Shown here: positions 35,044 through 47,922 of the stretch, piece by piece
Numbering within the stretch: the stretch's first letter is position 1
Layout of the letters: each line of letters starts with the position of its first letter
Source: Lantana camara
Taxonomy: Eukaryota; Streptophyta; Magnoliopsida; Lamiales; Verbenaceae
Direction of reading: 5' to 3'
Length of the DNA stretch: 64,000 nt
Assembly (NCBI GenBank): GCA_037501455.1
Contig: CM074855.1
Location: 51,777,001 to 51,841,000, forward strand
The notes under the pieces: generated by a model
Told to the model about the DNA's origin: nothing
Database searches by the model: none
Seen by the model: only the letters and a program-made list of their open reading frames with translations
Program-made: the position numbers and the translations under genes

Positions 35044-36369
35044 TGTAGCACCCCAAGTGGAGGGTACCACATCCCCCGTACTAGAGCCCGACACGTGTAA
35101 CAAAATGGAGAAGCCATACATGCACCAAGCACTAGCGAACGGGTGACAAAAAAAAGACCCTCCTATGCTAGGCAGTCTAAACCCTGAAACAGAGCTCACA
35201 TAAAAGCAACATACAAAAGCGGAAGCATTTATATAACAAAACTAGTCATAAGACAAGGTTATACAATACTTAAAACAATTTATATATACATACTTGCCAC
35301 AACAGGCCAAAGCATACCAAATACAAATCCAAACTCCTCAAATTAAAAATACACCAACTTATAAATGCAAACAAACTATATATGAGAATGCATACTCGAA
35401 CTAAGCTAGAGACTCCAAAGGAAACCACAAACCAGCCAGCTCGAACCAACGGACCGGAACTTGTAAACTACAAACATAAAGAGGGAGGGTTTAGTTACAC
35501 TGACTGAGTGAGGGGCTACGCACGCTCACATACATACGTATAAGGACCCCAACACTTATCATACGAGGGAGTTCATGAACCGAGTCGGGGTTTTTACATT
35601 CTAAAAAATTTTCACACGTGATACTGTATATAGGGGGTAAAAGAGTTAGGACGAAGGCCAAAAAAATAAAATTTTACATAATTAAGAATCCACTCGCGCT
35701 TCACAAACTATTACATAACCAACTAACGTAACAAAAACACACACACACAACATAAACTCTAAGCAAATGGGGAAATGTGCACAGGGATATTATCCGTCTC
35801 GAATCTCCCTTACTCACATGAGTAATACTCGTAGCTCCGAGTCTCCCTTACCTATAATCATCGAGCCCCGAGAAACACAAAGTCGGAGCCTTACCAGAAT
35901 CCGAGCAAAACAAGGTCCAAGACCAAGTGCATATTCATATCCGGAGGCACATCAGAGGTATATCAGACATAATCATATCCATAATCATAGAATAGGCATA
36001 ATCATAATCATATTCTAACATAATCATATTCCTAGCATATCCATATCCGTACTCATATTCATAACATAATATTTATAGCAAACTTACATACTCTAGCACC
36101 TAGCATATCATATTCCATAGCATAAAACATAATCATACGTATCCTTAGTCCACATATACTTACATATTCATAAGGCTTATAGTTACATGCATACACAACG
36201 GCCTCATTTCATTAGGGTTTATCTATAACCTAACCTCACCTTACACCGTCAAAACCGGGGAAACGGGGACAAAACCAACGCCTACGGAGCAACCTCGTCA
36301 CCAACGGGATACTCCTCTGAACAAGACAAACATCAAAGACATACTAGACTCAAAATGAACCATATAGAC
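35044..36369 (-). repeat. G5 LTR, 3' part
   Basis: It begins TGTAGCACCCC directly after the broken G4 RT frame. It carries reversed LTR landmarks such as GGTGACAAAAA and the CCTAGCATAGG-type block. Interrupted at 36369; the last five bases TAGAC are the TSD of the solo LTR. Confidence 0.85.
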
Positions 36370-39300
36370 TGTAGCACCCCAAGCGATGGGGCACCACACC
36401 CCCGCACTATGGCCTGACATGTGTACGAAATGGAAAGTCCGCACACGCACCAAGTCACAGCGAACGGGTGACAAATAAAAACCAACCTAAGCTAGGCGGT
36501 ACCTAAACCATGTACAAGCGCAAATATGCAAGACCTGAAAGCGGAAGCGATACAAAATATGAATTATCACAAAACCTTAATCAGCAATCATAATTCATAT
36601 ATTTCAAAAAGTAACTCAACATCAGCTAAACGGGTTCAACTGTCCTAGAAACCTGTCCTGATCAAACATATAATCAAAACGGGTTCATCTAAATCGAGCA
36701 CCTGTCCTAACTTGTCCCGAAATTCATACATCCAAATCTCGAGTACCAACCTGCATAATATATACATATCATATACATAGTTTCCTACCCAAATCAAAAC
36801 AAGGTATTTAACAAATCAAACAGACCGACACAGACTCAATAGACCCGACTCAAGTCCGCCTAGCTCAAACCTGCAAGAACTGAAAAGTGGAAAAGAAGGG
36901 GGAGGGTCAGTCTCTAGAAGACTGAGCGAGCAGGAGCGATAAATATATATAAAAACATGGACATGCAAGTCATAAATCCCGAGCAAGGTTTTATTTAAAG
37001 TTAGTTCCCAAAAAGGGCAAAAGAATGACTAAGCAATGCTCAGACTTTATGACTATTCATATTAAATTCATTACGTTCATAATTCATACATAATCAATAA
37101 GGCTCGGCGAGTGAGTGTGCACAATCTCCAACCAAACTCCGACCGTGTACGACAAATATCATTAATACATTAAATAGGTGATCATGCAATATATCATAAT
37201 ACACACAAATCATATATCATATCCTAAACATATTCGTTTGGGCAATCCGTGTCCCGGCCTTCCCGCACTGTGCCTATCAATCATAAACATAATCATAGTC
37301 ATAATCATAATCATAATCATAAAATAAGTTCCAACCTTCTTCCTCCGGGTGGTGGACGGGTTAGCAAGACCCGACCACCTCATACATAGGCCAATGGGGT
37401 TTCATGACTCCCCCAAGGGCACTCAGCTCCCATTCCCCGCTAAACCTCCTAGTGAGGGCCGGTATCACCGTACATAAGGTGGGACTAGTACAAGGGATCA
37501 CCGTCGGCCCTTGCCTCCCCGGATAGCCACTTGCACTAAGTCCCTGGGCCCGTGAACATATCATACATGCATAATCTCGCCAAAACATTTCAATTAATAA
37601 GAACATAACATATTTCATAATTCATTTGAAAAGGGTTTACTCGATCAAAGTTTACTCGATGACTCTATTTTAAAAGCAATATATATATATAAGGTTTTGG
37701 CCAAAATTTGTCACATAAAGTTGTAGGGTTTAATATGTAACTAGAACGAAAACACCCTCACTTGGAACCAAACGAAGCCAAACCAAAAGCAAATGGTCCA
37801 CCCCGGAACCTGCACGACCACAAATCACCACCCCGGGTGCACCTGTACCAACTGATCACACAAAACACAGTACAAAACTCAGACTCAGACTCAGACAACC
37901 ATATAAAGACGCACGGCACATGCTCAAGTACTTAAGAAATGCAATCACATAAGCCAAGTTCATAATCATACTAATTACTTGTAAAATAAAATATCACATA
38001 GCTCAACATATTCACAAAGTAGATCAAGAGATGTTCTTATGCACAATCAATTCAAATAAACAAAATGGAAAGGCAATGCATGTCACATTATTTCATATAA
38101 ATTCATATATCAAATGACTAATTCATATTCATACGAATAACTTATTTCTTACGTGCAAAAGTTCTAATTGAATCATATAAGTTTCATACAATTCATATAT
38201 TGCATAATAGGATTATTCTAAATTAAGTAATTAAACCTAAATTACAAAGTTTCAAATTAAATCACCCAAGGCATACTAATTCAATTCTGACTAAATCATA
38301 AATTGCATAACAAATTCTTATATCATATAATAAATTCCAATTCAAGTCATATTTCACATTTTACACAAAATCCACACATTACAAGATCAATTGAATCGTA
38401 TAATAGCATGTGACGAATTCATTTAAACCTATGGGGTTACATCCCAAATTTCGACTAAGCCATTTAATCATTCAAAGTTCATATATTGCATAATAGATTC
38501 AAATTAAATTTAGGTAATTAAACGTAAATCTCAAATTTAATTATTCAAGCCATAATAAATCAACTTTTACTTCATCAAAATTAGCATAATCGTTTTCAAA
38601 TGATAAGGTTCAATTAATTCAAGTTATACAAATTTACATTTTCTAAAATTACATAAACACCCCTTCTACAAGGGCTATATTACATTTAATGGCATGAAAC
38701 GAAACTATTATCAACAACAATCATGAAATCATACATTCATCATTCATTAAACGTTTTCAAATACCATACAATGCATATTCACTAATTTATCGAGCATACA
38801 AGAGCCAATTACATTTTAAAACAATTAACAACTAATATAATTCGACATAACGGGGTTCAATTTGCGAATCAATATATTCATACATATCACATTTCACTTA
38901 ATACATGATTTTATATCCGTTGGCATACATATTGATCGACAAATACAACAATACACAATTTATTGCAATTAAAACAATTAATTCCAAATATTCAAATTAT
39001 ACAAAATAAATCACAATAAATCAACCGGGTATCCGATTGACGAACGGAAAGTGGCGTTGAACTCACCACAACGAGAGGAACTTACTGTCCGAAGGGCGTC
39101 GGAACGCCGCCACCGAAACCAGCCGAACCGCCACGCACAGTCGCCGGACCACCACCTCCGGTGGTCGAAAAATTCCCCGGAAGGACAGAAACATGCGTCT
39201 CGGCCTGCTCGACAAAAGCCCTCAACCAATTTCAGAAAATAGCAAACACGTTGGACTTGGTTGACGAAAAACCGAACCAAATCCGAACGACAAAAACAGA

Positions 39301-40453
39301 AATTAAACGCAAACCATAAAACGAAAATGAAATCCGAGCATACCGTTGGAAAGCCCGTAACGAGCCCTACAAAAGCCCCATAGCCAAACGCCGGAAAAAT
39401 CATCGGAAAACTGGACCGCCGGTCCAGCCACGGTCCGCCATCGGTTCGCCTCCGCCAGCCGGTTCTTGATTCGGGGCCAACGTCATCCGCTACTTTCCAT
39501 TATTCTGAGCAACTTTTGTGAAGGAACAACCACCAAAACCGGCCGAAAAAGGTCCCAAACCGCCACCAAAAGTCCGCAGTTGCGCCACTAGGCGGTTCAG
39601 CCACCTCCGCCGCGATTCGCTAAAAAAGGAGGCCGGAAATGGAATCAGGAGGGTCGAAAACCTTGGAAACCAACCTGAGTAGTCGGAAAAAGTCGCCGGA
39701 AAGCGGCGGGAGAATCCGCTACAGTGACACGCCGCCGCTGCGTCCACTTCAGGCGGCGCATGAGCCGCCGTCCAGCCACTAATGGCCTCGCTGTTAAAAC
39801 TGGAGTTGTTCCGGGAGTTCCTTGTTCAGGTGGGGTGGCGCGTGTCTGAGAAAAATCGTCGGAGACCGCCGCGAAGTGGCGACGAAGTGGCGGGTGTTCG
39901 TTCCGCCGCCGCTGCTCTGCCGTAGCGCCACCACCGTTGGTTTTCGGGCCGTGATTCTTGTACCATCGTGACGGGCTCGTCGAGCTGATAAATTTCCACT
40001 ACTCACACTTCGAATTCCGTCGAGAAACGAGCGAAAACGAGCTAGTGTGTGTAATTACACCTTGACTGCGTGAATAGTAACTGATCACTGGAGGAAGACG
40101 ACTACGTCTGGAGCTGAGGTTCTGGCACGCAAAACGAGGATCTGGGGTATAAATCTCGGGTCCTCGTACGCAAAAACGATCGGAAGAACGGGCTAACGAA
40201 GTCAGAATGGGGCAAACTTAAAGTCTACGGACTCGTGTCGATGCCCCGAACTCAAAGCAAGGGTCAAAAAGATCGAAATCTCGACCGAACGAGAAATGAC
40301 CGAATAACCCCTAAAAAGAGAAAATTACAAACAGGCCCCTAAACTCTAAAAGAGTTCAAAATAGGGCCAGGAAAAACACAAAATAATATAATTAGACACA
40401 TAATATAGTTGGAACGTGGCGTACCTTATACGTCGGACGAGCGGGATGTTACA
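36370..40453 (-). repeat. Solo LTR of the G1 family (4084 bp)
   Basis: A single LTR, from TGTAACATCCCG at 40453 to TGCTACA at 36370 on the minus strand, is flanked on both sides by TAGAC (36365-36369 and 40454-40458). There is no internal sequence, so this is the product of LTR-LTR recombination. It is related to the G1 LTR (5147-8776) along its length, including the terminal CGTCCGACGTATAAGGTACG word, the TATA region near 40150 and the GC-rich block (39010-39970). Confidence 0.94.
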
Positions 40454-40458
40454 TAGAC

Positions 40459-42253
40459 GTTCGACAATTGCGTAAGTATGCGAATAATGCAATGCAAGTC
40501 ATAACCGTTTCACACTTAGATAAAGTCAGAGCACTTAATACTTATCACATAAACGACACTTAAATCAAACACACAACAAGCTAAACAAACATGTAATTCA
40601 AAAAATGATATCATATCACATCATATTCCAGGCACGCTCAAGTTCAAAACATATAAGGAATGCAATTAGGTGCAAAGAGACGTCACACTTAGCACTTAAG
40701 GCAAACAAGTTCACAACTTTCAAACATGCATCGAAAGCATACCAAAACGAACACGTACACATCATATCACATTGTTCATACATAAAACATATCAAAATCA
40801 AACATTAACAAGTCATAGCAAAGTAATACATACGTAAAAGCAAGCATACAACACCAAGGGATCAAGTTCAGGGGAAAAAACGAACAAAACAAGCAAACTA
40901 ACAAGCAAAACAAACAAATGGGCCAACTGGGGGTACAAACGGCCGTTAGTCCCCACCTTTCTATCCTCCACTAATGGACGTTAGTGGGGACAGAAGCTCT
41001 TGCTGCTACTATCGGCCATTACCTCCAAGAGAACTAACGGCCGTTAGCTCTCCCCTGCTTCATCTGTTTCTCGCGAAAACCTGCAAATCAGTCCCAAAAC
41101 CACGCAAAACACACACTAAAGCTAAGTAACACACAAAGGCATGTTAGGATATAAAAAACTCATGAAATTAAAGCCTTAAAGCATGCAAAAACCGAAGCAC
41201 AACAAGAATCAAAGGCAAGAGACTAAAACCTATATATACATTACATACAAGCTTGAAGCATCAATGGTATCTCCAAGAAAACTCAACCACCACTTAATTC
41301 ATGAACATAGAAACATAAATGAAGGTCTTGTGATCATATATCATGCATTAAACCAAAAAAAATCGCAAGGAAAGGCACATAATTCATGCAAGAACTCAAA
41401 ACCTCTACTATTCACCACTATTCATGTTCTTAACCATAACTCTAGCAAATCATGCTCAAAATCTGAAATTAATGGATGAAAAGAACAAAAATGGATATAA
41501 ATCACAAACATATGCTTACCTTGAAGATTAGATGAAGGATGGAGAAGATTTGAGCTCAAAATCTGAAGATGTGAATAGTGATGGGATTTCTCTCTTCCTG
41601 TTGCTTCAGCTGATATTTCCTCTCTTTCTTGATGTGTTGCTTGAAATAAGAGAGAGATAAAGTATACAGGGCTGAGTTGGGTTCAAGTGGGCCCAAGAAT
41701 CACCTCATTTGGTCAAGAAATGAACAAGTTATGTTTAAAACCTTAAAAGGTGGTCGTCACGTATGCGAGGCTCGGTTCGGGCCAAAATTCAAGAGTCTAA
41801 ACGGGGTTAGAAAAATACAAGGCTTGTTCCATCGAACCTGAATCATTGGAATGAGTCTAATGGAGGTTTCGAAATTCGAATCCGAATTCCCGAGCTCAAG
41901 TTATGCCGCCCGGAACCCAACGGACGCTACATGCTCCTTTGCCCCCTTTGAGTTCCGTTTCACCAAAACAAACATAAACCCAGCCAAACAAGTTATAAAA
42001 CACATATTACCCATATTAGAATATTTATAATTCACATATTTCGTGCATGGAAAGTTGTCACCAAAGACGGAATTAAAAACGGAGATAAACAAGCCTAAAA
42101 CGAGTAAAAGGTATCAAACGTTTAAAACTGAAACATAAAGCATATAACAAATATTCAAATAAATCATATAATTGCATGATTAATTAATTTAAAAGCACAT
42201 TTAGCACACTCGTGACGTTTGGACCTGGAAGGCCGAAGAGTCGGGATGTTACA
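40459..42253 (-). repeat. G5 LTR, 5' part
   Basis: It contains palindromes such as CTAACGGCCGTTAG (41034-41047) and the arm pair CCACTAA/TTAGTGG (40968-40987). It also has a donor-like CAAG/GTAAGC (GT at 41519-41518 on the minus strand) and the GAATTC-rich inverted repeat near 41878-41895. A TATA-like motif is near 41655-41670. The solo LTR interrupted the conserved GTCGAACGTC block. Confidence 0.85.
40938..41047 (-). repeat. Palindrome cluster in G5 LTR
   Basis: It contains AACGGCCGTT (40938-40947), CCACTAA-TGGACG-TTAGTGG (40968-40987) and CTAACGGCCGTTAG (41034-41047). It is in the same LTR slot as the clusters in G3, the Tekay element and the LTR at 62176. Confidence 0.75.
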
Positions 42254-42300
42254 AACTACCCCCCTTAAAAGGACTTGGTCCTCCAGGTCCGACTGCTCAG
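42254..42300 (-). promoter_or_regulatory. G5 polypurine tract and pre-PPT sequence
   Basis: On the minus strand, AAGTCCTTTTAAGGGGGG ends just before the LTR. Upstream, GGACCTGG and CCAAGTCC pair with one mismatch, a diverged form of the pre-PPT hairpin. Confidence 0.8.
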
Positions 42301-43438
42301 GTTAGTGTTAGGAATAGTGCCCTGGAAAGCTGATTGTATATCCGCTTTGTGCTTTTCCTTATTGTAATCACAGATAATCTTTGAATGAAATAACGAATTG
42401 AGGCAACACTTCTTTATATGCTCTAGTTTGGTATGCGTTTACTTTATGTGTGCATGTATGAGAACTCCCCTAATCCTGATGACTTTAGGACTCTACCATT
42501 TAGGTGAAATGGTTCTTGAAACGAGCCCTATATCACATAAGTCATGATTAGTAAAATACTGCAAGCCGACGAGTCCTACAGACAGTGGGAGTGTCAACCT
42601 GACTCCTCTAAGGCTTGCTTATTGGATCACGCCCTTAAGAAGGACCACCTTATTTCATGGAGGTGGAAAGTGTATAGTTGATACGTGCGTGATACATGAG
42701 GGTGCTTAATTTAATAAGTAAGTTCACTGAGGTGCCCCGTGTGAAGAACATTCCTATATGGGAAAGGAAGTTTCTATTTCAGGAAATGGAAACTTCCAGA
42801 TTAGGAAATATCTCACGAGTCATTGATGTGATTGATTGATCCTTAGACTTGAGGTTCCTTGTCACTTTATGAGTTAACTCTGTAGTCTTTGGTATAAGCT
42901 TTAAAGGGTGTCGCCTTAGACAACTGATTCAAGGCTTATGCTGGGGCTGCACAAGTGATTCATGAAAGTGAATGAGAATCAAGAAAGGACCTACACTTGC
43001 ATATGCAAGGTGATCTCTTATTGTGTAAGTCATTCATATGCCATATGGAGTCCTTGGCCAAGGCAGTAGATCAAGACATCAAGAAAAGGGTTTCTTAGAT
43101 TGAGATCAAATGGATATGAAATGCACTTAGCTTTAAGACCAGATTATTGGGGTTCTGATTATTCCCTTGCCCTAGATCTTGGTTGACAGATAGTAAGTAG
43201 GAGGATTGTATATCACATGAATCAATGACTTAAAGGTTCTGTCGAATCCGAACATTCCAATTCAGCTAGGGGTTAAACACCTGTTGCTAGACTATGGTCA
43301 TTTAATTTGTGGACTAATTAATTAATTAGGGTCACTGCTAATTGAATTGAGAACCTAGAGGGTCACACACAACAACTTGGTTACATGAGTTGAGGCTTTA
43401 AAATGATTAAAAGAGTTAATCGGGCCAAGAGGGTTCCA

Positions 43439-43506
43439 CACGTGTGAAACCACACGTGTGGGTCACGTGAGTGACACGTGTCCTTGTGACACCTCTCCCA
43501 CACGTG
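43439..43506 (+). promoter_or_regulatory. G-box cluster in Copia B LTR (5 CACGTG)
   Basis: CACGTG cores lie at 43439, 43453, 43464, 43475 and 43501. Number and span match the cluster in Copia A, although the intervening bases differ. Confidence 0.78.
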
Positions 43507-43844
43507 TAAATATATATATTGTATATATATATATTAAATAATTAATTTGTTAATTATTTAATAGACTTTGGTTTAATTTTGAATTAAAAAGAAAGTCTAA
43601 TTTTGGAGAAAATAATCTAGCTAATTAATTATGAATTAATTAATTAGATAAAATAAGTTATTTATTTTAAATAAATAAAGTATAAAATTATCCAAAAATA
43701 GTTTGGATATTTTTAGCTCTCTTGAAAGTTGATTTGAATTTGAATTCAAAGTCAAAGTCAAAATTACTTGATGATCAAGTAATAGGAGAGAGGGACCAAA
43801 ATCCTAAGCCCATAAGGACTAGGGATTTTTGGCCACTTCCCTCT

Positions 43845-43852
43845 TATAAATA
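43845..43852 (+). promoter_or_regulatory. TATA box of Copia B LTR
   Basis: TATAAATA lies about 340 bases after the G-box cluster and is followed by GGGGAGCTCGAGCTCC, an inverted repeat. Confidence 0.72.
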
Positions 43853-44240
43853 GGGGAGCTCGAGCTCCTCTTGGAGCTAATTTGGCAATTCTTTTGGTTC
43901 ATGTGTTGAACACCATCCTTTCTCCAAGATAAACGAAACCCTAGGTTGAGCCTAAACACTAACTAGAGAACTAACATCCTTACTAGTTAGATTGTGATCA
44001 AGTTGGTGGACTATCTCTAGAGAGCTTCAAGTTAGAAGTTTGAAGGTTCGAGCTTTACCAAGGAGAGGGGATCAAGCCGCGAGAAGAGCGTTCTTGGGTG
44101 GCTTGAAACGCTTCAAGAAAGAATAAAAGAAAAGTAAGTTTCTTATCTCTACGACTTTGGGTACACGATTACGAGTCCAAGGTCCTTTTTTGGAAAAATT
44201 TTAAATTTCCGCAACTTTCTGATTCGTGTTTTCCAACAAG

Positions 44241-44253
44241 TGGTATCAGAGCC
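44241..44253 (+). other. Copia B primer-binding site
   Basis: TGGTATCAGAGCC lies two bases after the LTR and is complementary to initiator-Met tRNA. Confidence 0.92.
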
Positions 44254-46505
44254 ACCTCTTTAATCGTGTTTCTGATTCGTCTCAATTATTCTGAATTTGG
44301 TAGAAATTCTTAGGCTTAGATGCGAATTAGGTATTCTTAAGTTCTTTTAGAAAGCCTGAAATACGAAACTGTATTTTTTCCTAAATGTTTCTGAAAAACG
44401 TTTTCGAAAAATTGGATTGAAATTATTTTGGATCAATTATATTTAAATCGTGTTTTAAATTTTGGATTGTTGTTGGTTTTTGAACTAAAAGTACGAAACA
44501 CGAAATCGCGTTACGAAAACGCGAGCCTAGGCGTGCTAGGCCGTCGTACGACCAGGCCCGTACCGTCCTACATAGCAGTCTTGCAGCCGCGCGGGACTGC
44601 CCACCCATCCCTCCCGCAGCCGCGCGGAAGGCCGCCCGCTAGTGCCTAGGCGCGTCCGCCTGCCCCTCCCGCAACCGCGCGAGAGCCTACTGGCCACACC
44701 CGCCCTTTTCCCGCCCAGCGGCTGCGCGACGCACGCGAGGATGCGAGCCATGCGCGCGATGCTGCACAGCTGCCGGGCATGGTCTCGGGTTGGCGGGCGG
44801 TCTGTTCCGGGACGTTCGTTTCGCGATCTTGAATTTCGTGTTTAGTCCAATCCAATCCCTATTTAATTTTTCTGAAAATTTTTATTTTATTAAATTTGGA
44901 TTATTTTTGAAATAATTGTTTAAATTGGGATTTTAAAAAATTAAGCGATTTAAATTTTGGGAAAATTGCGAACTTTATTTTATGAAAAATATTGAATGAA
45001 TAAAATTATTAATTTTCAGAAATTAATTGGAATTTTATTAGTTTATTATTTTTCGGCTTTTATTGAAAAGGCTGTTGAACAAGAATTGCATCTAAGTCGT
45101 GTTTTAAGCTTTTAGAGCTTAAAGCGAGAATTTTAATTTATTGGTTAAATTTAAATTCTTGCAAAAGCCTGTTAGGTGATCATGGGTTTAGATCTATGTA
45201 TGGTTTTAATTTATGTACATGGATGGTTTAAATTGGGGTTGGAGCCCTATAGTTGCGTTTTTCAATTGAGGTTGGAGCCTCACTTATGTGCGTACTGTTA
45301 TGTGATTTATTATGTGGCTTTCCATATTACTATTTTTGAGGTCGGGGTATGCCCCGTGTAATTGTCTAAGGCCAATATGAAGATTGAGCCTTATTACTTT
45401 ATGTCTTTTTCTTTTTATTGTAATTTGAGAGTAGAGATAGGTGGTGAAGTTTTATTTTCATTTTGGAGACAATGCACCCATGGAGTAAGATGTACCACAT
45501 TCAAGTAACAAGGAGGCCATAAGTGAAGACCCCTCAAAATGTTAGGGAGGAGAATCTCAATTGTAAAAATGTAATAGAGATAGGGCTCGTATTTTGTTAC
45601 CGCTTTCCCTTATGTGATTTAAACTGTTTATATGGCATGTATGTTAGAACTTGTGATTGTGGAGTGGCTCCCACATATAACGCATAAGATAGGTAGAACC
45701 CATGATCATTACATGTTACTATCATGCTAGGACATGTTATCTGTTTATGTGCTTGTTTGAAATGCATTTAAGTGTACTTGCATTAATCAAGACTAATAAA
45801 ATTGGATAACATATATGTTGGTGAGGTCGAACCGGACAACTCTCCGGTTGATTCGAAAATTCCCATTAAATATTAAGCTAATTTCGAACAAATAGGTATT
45901 TAATTCGAGATGCAAATTTTGAATTAAATTCCTAGTATTCCATCAATAGGTTTTAAGTTTAGTAAGTGAAGCTAGTTGTTGTCCGTGAGTCGTGGGATAG
46001 CTAGTGGAGCTTATTAGTTCTTAGTTACCTAATTGATCATTTTAAATGATCAATATTTCATGATCAATTTTAGCAAGGGTGCTGTCAGCGAGTCGTGGGT
46101 TGTTCGAACTAAGTTTTGGTCATGATCTTATGATTGGTGGGTCTAGCTTAACGCCTAAGTAAATATGAATGTCGCACGAGTCGTGGGTCCATATTGAAAG
46201 ATAGGTGATGCAAAAACAATTACTAAGAGTTGTAAAGATGTTAGAATTGGTAAGTTGTACCTACTTAGGATTTTACTTAGAATGTCCGGGAGTCGTGGGT
46301 TCGAGGTAAAATGCCTAGGATCTTAGTACCCATTGGGAAAGGTGTTCCTCTTAGATCTTTGGGAATTATAGTTCTTTGAAAAACAGTGGGAGCTACATTA
46401 GATTAAAGACATTATCTTTCGTATATCGTTATAATCCAGCATGCTCACTAGTTCTCTGTTTTACCATTTAGGTCGTAGATTCTGTGATTCTCTACGTGTT
46501 TTGAA
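44254..46505 (+). other. Copia B leader region
   Basis: A long untranslated leader of 2.25 kb, syntenic with the Copia A leader. It holds the GC-rich block 44515-44830 (repeated CCCGCAGCCGCGCGG-like words) and the four-fold GAGTCGTGGG motif. Overlapping short frames in the GC block on both strands look incidental. Confidence 0.72.
45980..46300 (+). repeat. Four-fold leader motif in Copia B
   Basis: TGTCCGTGAGTCGTGGG and close variants occur at 45980-45996, 46083-46100, 46170-46188 and 46283-46300. The invariant core is GAGTCGTGGG. It matches the four copies in Copia A in order and spacing. Confidence 0.85.
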
Positions 46506-47079
46506 ATGGCAACCAAAAACCCTCTTGTATCGATCCTCGAGTCAAACAAGTTGACTGGTCCCAACTATTCTGATTGACTGAGGAATCTAAAAATCATTTT
46601 AGATTCTGAGAAGAGAACTTATGTTCTCTTCGAAGGGGAGCCTAGTCCCGAAGGGGAGGCTCCCACTCGGGCCGAGCGGGACGCGATTCAAAAGTGGAAG
46701 GATGATAATCTCCAAGCCCGTTGCCTTATGTTGGCTAACATGTCTCCTGACTTGCAAAGGCAATATGAGGCCATGGAATTCGCTTGGGAGATTTACGACC
46801 ACTTAGTGCAACTTTACCGCCCTCTTGAACGTGTTACAAGGTATAACACTTCAAAGGAATTATTCCACTTAAGAATGAGGGAAGGTTCAAGTGTCCATGA
46901 ATATGGACTCGAGTTTCTCGCCCTTACTGAGAAACTTGCTTCCATGGACATGCCACTGAAAGATGAGCTTTCAGTGGATTTGTTGCTAGCTTCGCTCCCA
47001 CCATCATTCAACCCATTTGTCCTTAACTTCAATATGAATCATGCTGGTGCTACTGTAGCTGAGCTGATTAGTCAGCTTG
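46506..47079 (+). pseudogene. Copia B gag, left part
   Basis: The ATG at 46506 opens a Copia-type gag (N-terminal TGPNYSD...LRNLKIILDS, then WKDDNLQARCLMLANMSPDL and LLASLPPSF). One in-frame TGA at 46575-46577 interrupts it where a tryptophan is usual in this family; otherwise the frame is open for about 190 codons. It stops at the Tekay insertion, and the last five bases GCTTG are the TSD. The frame resumes in phase at 57062. Confidence 0.88.
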
Positions 47080-47922
47080 TGTAACACCCCGACTCACAGT
47101 CGGTACAGGTAAATTATGTGATTTAATAATATTTGCGTTTTGAATTAATTGTTTATGACTTATATGAATTATTTGAACTATATGAATTTATTTGAATTAG
47201 TGTTGCATGTGTTTTATTCGTTTTATTTTGAGTTGGCCTTATTTGAACCCGTAATTGTTGAATCGAACCAACTTGAACCGGAAACCTTGAACCGAACCCG
47301 TGAACCGAACCGGCTCAGCCTTAAAGGCTGAACCATTTTCCTTCTCTTTCATTTACGTTCAACAACAGCAACATCAAGCCAAGCAAGAGCCAAACCCTCA
47401 AGTTTGATCATCCAACTTTCCAAGCCGATATCTCTCCCGTTTCTTCGCCTTTTCTCGAACTTAGGTAGGTTTCGGAATCCTCTCGTCGTGCTTGTCGTTT
47501 CCATGGTTTAAATTCTGAGTTTGGAGTGAGTTTTGCATGCCTTTGCTCCCTACGTGAATAGTAAGGGTTTTGCTAAAAACTTGGATATGTGCTCGTTGCT
47601 TGAAGTGTTTGATCCCTAGCTTTATATATGAGTGGTATATGCTATATATGTTGCATTTATTGCATTTTATCCATGGTTGGTTGAGCATTTATGATTGAGC
47701 ACGAATTTGGCTTGAATTTTGCATTTATTTGATCATGCCATTTCATTCCGTTTTCTTGCATTATTTGAGTGTTTATATGTCAAGCATGAATTATATGTAT
47801 TGTGTGTGCATTTTGGGAGGTTGTGGCAACTCTTAGGGATGAATTTTTGGCCATTTTTGGCTCTTAAATGAGCTCCCCTGTTTCTGTAAGAAAATTTTCT
47901 GTTTCAGACTTCGAACCAGGCC

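Larger units (their letters stand above)
35044..42305 (-). mobile_element. G5: minus-strand Gypsy element, 3' LTR plus end of internal region
   Basis: The LTR reads from TGTAACATCCCGACTC at 42253 down to TGCTACA at 35044 and is split by a solo LTR (36370-40453 plus its TSD copy). To its right, 42254-42300 is the reverse of a polypurine tract (AAGGGGGGTAGTT) and pre-PPT sequence. The internal region is therefore to the right and was interrupted by Copia B at 42306. G5 inserted into the G4 reverse transcriptase. The other end of G5 is not in the window. Confidence 0.85.
42306..44238 (+). repeat. Copia B 5' LTR (1933 bp)
   Basis: It begins TGTTAGGAATAGTGCC and ends TTTTCCAACA. It is related to the Copia A LTR throughout. 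It carries a five-fold G-box cluster (43439-43506) and a canonical TATAAATA (43845-43852). Confidence 0.93.

Noticed and set aside
46506..47079. Intact Copia gag gene
   Set aside because: There is an in-frame stop at 46575, and the frame is interrupted by the Tekay element.
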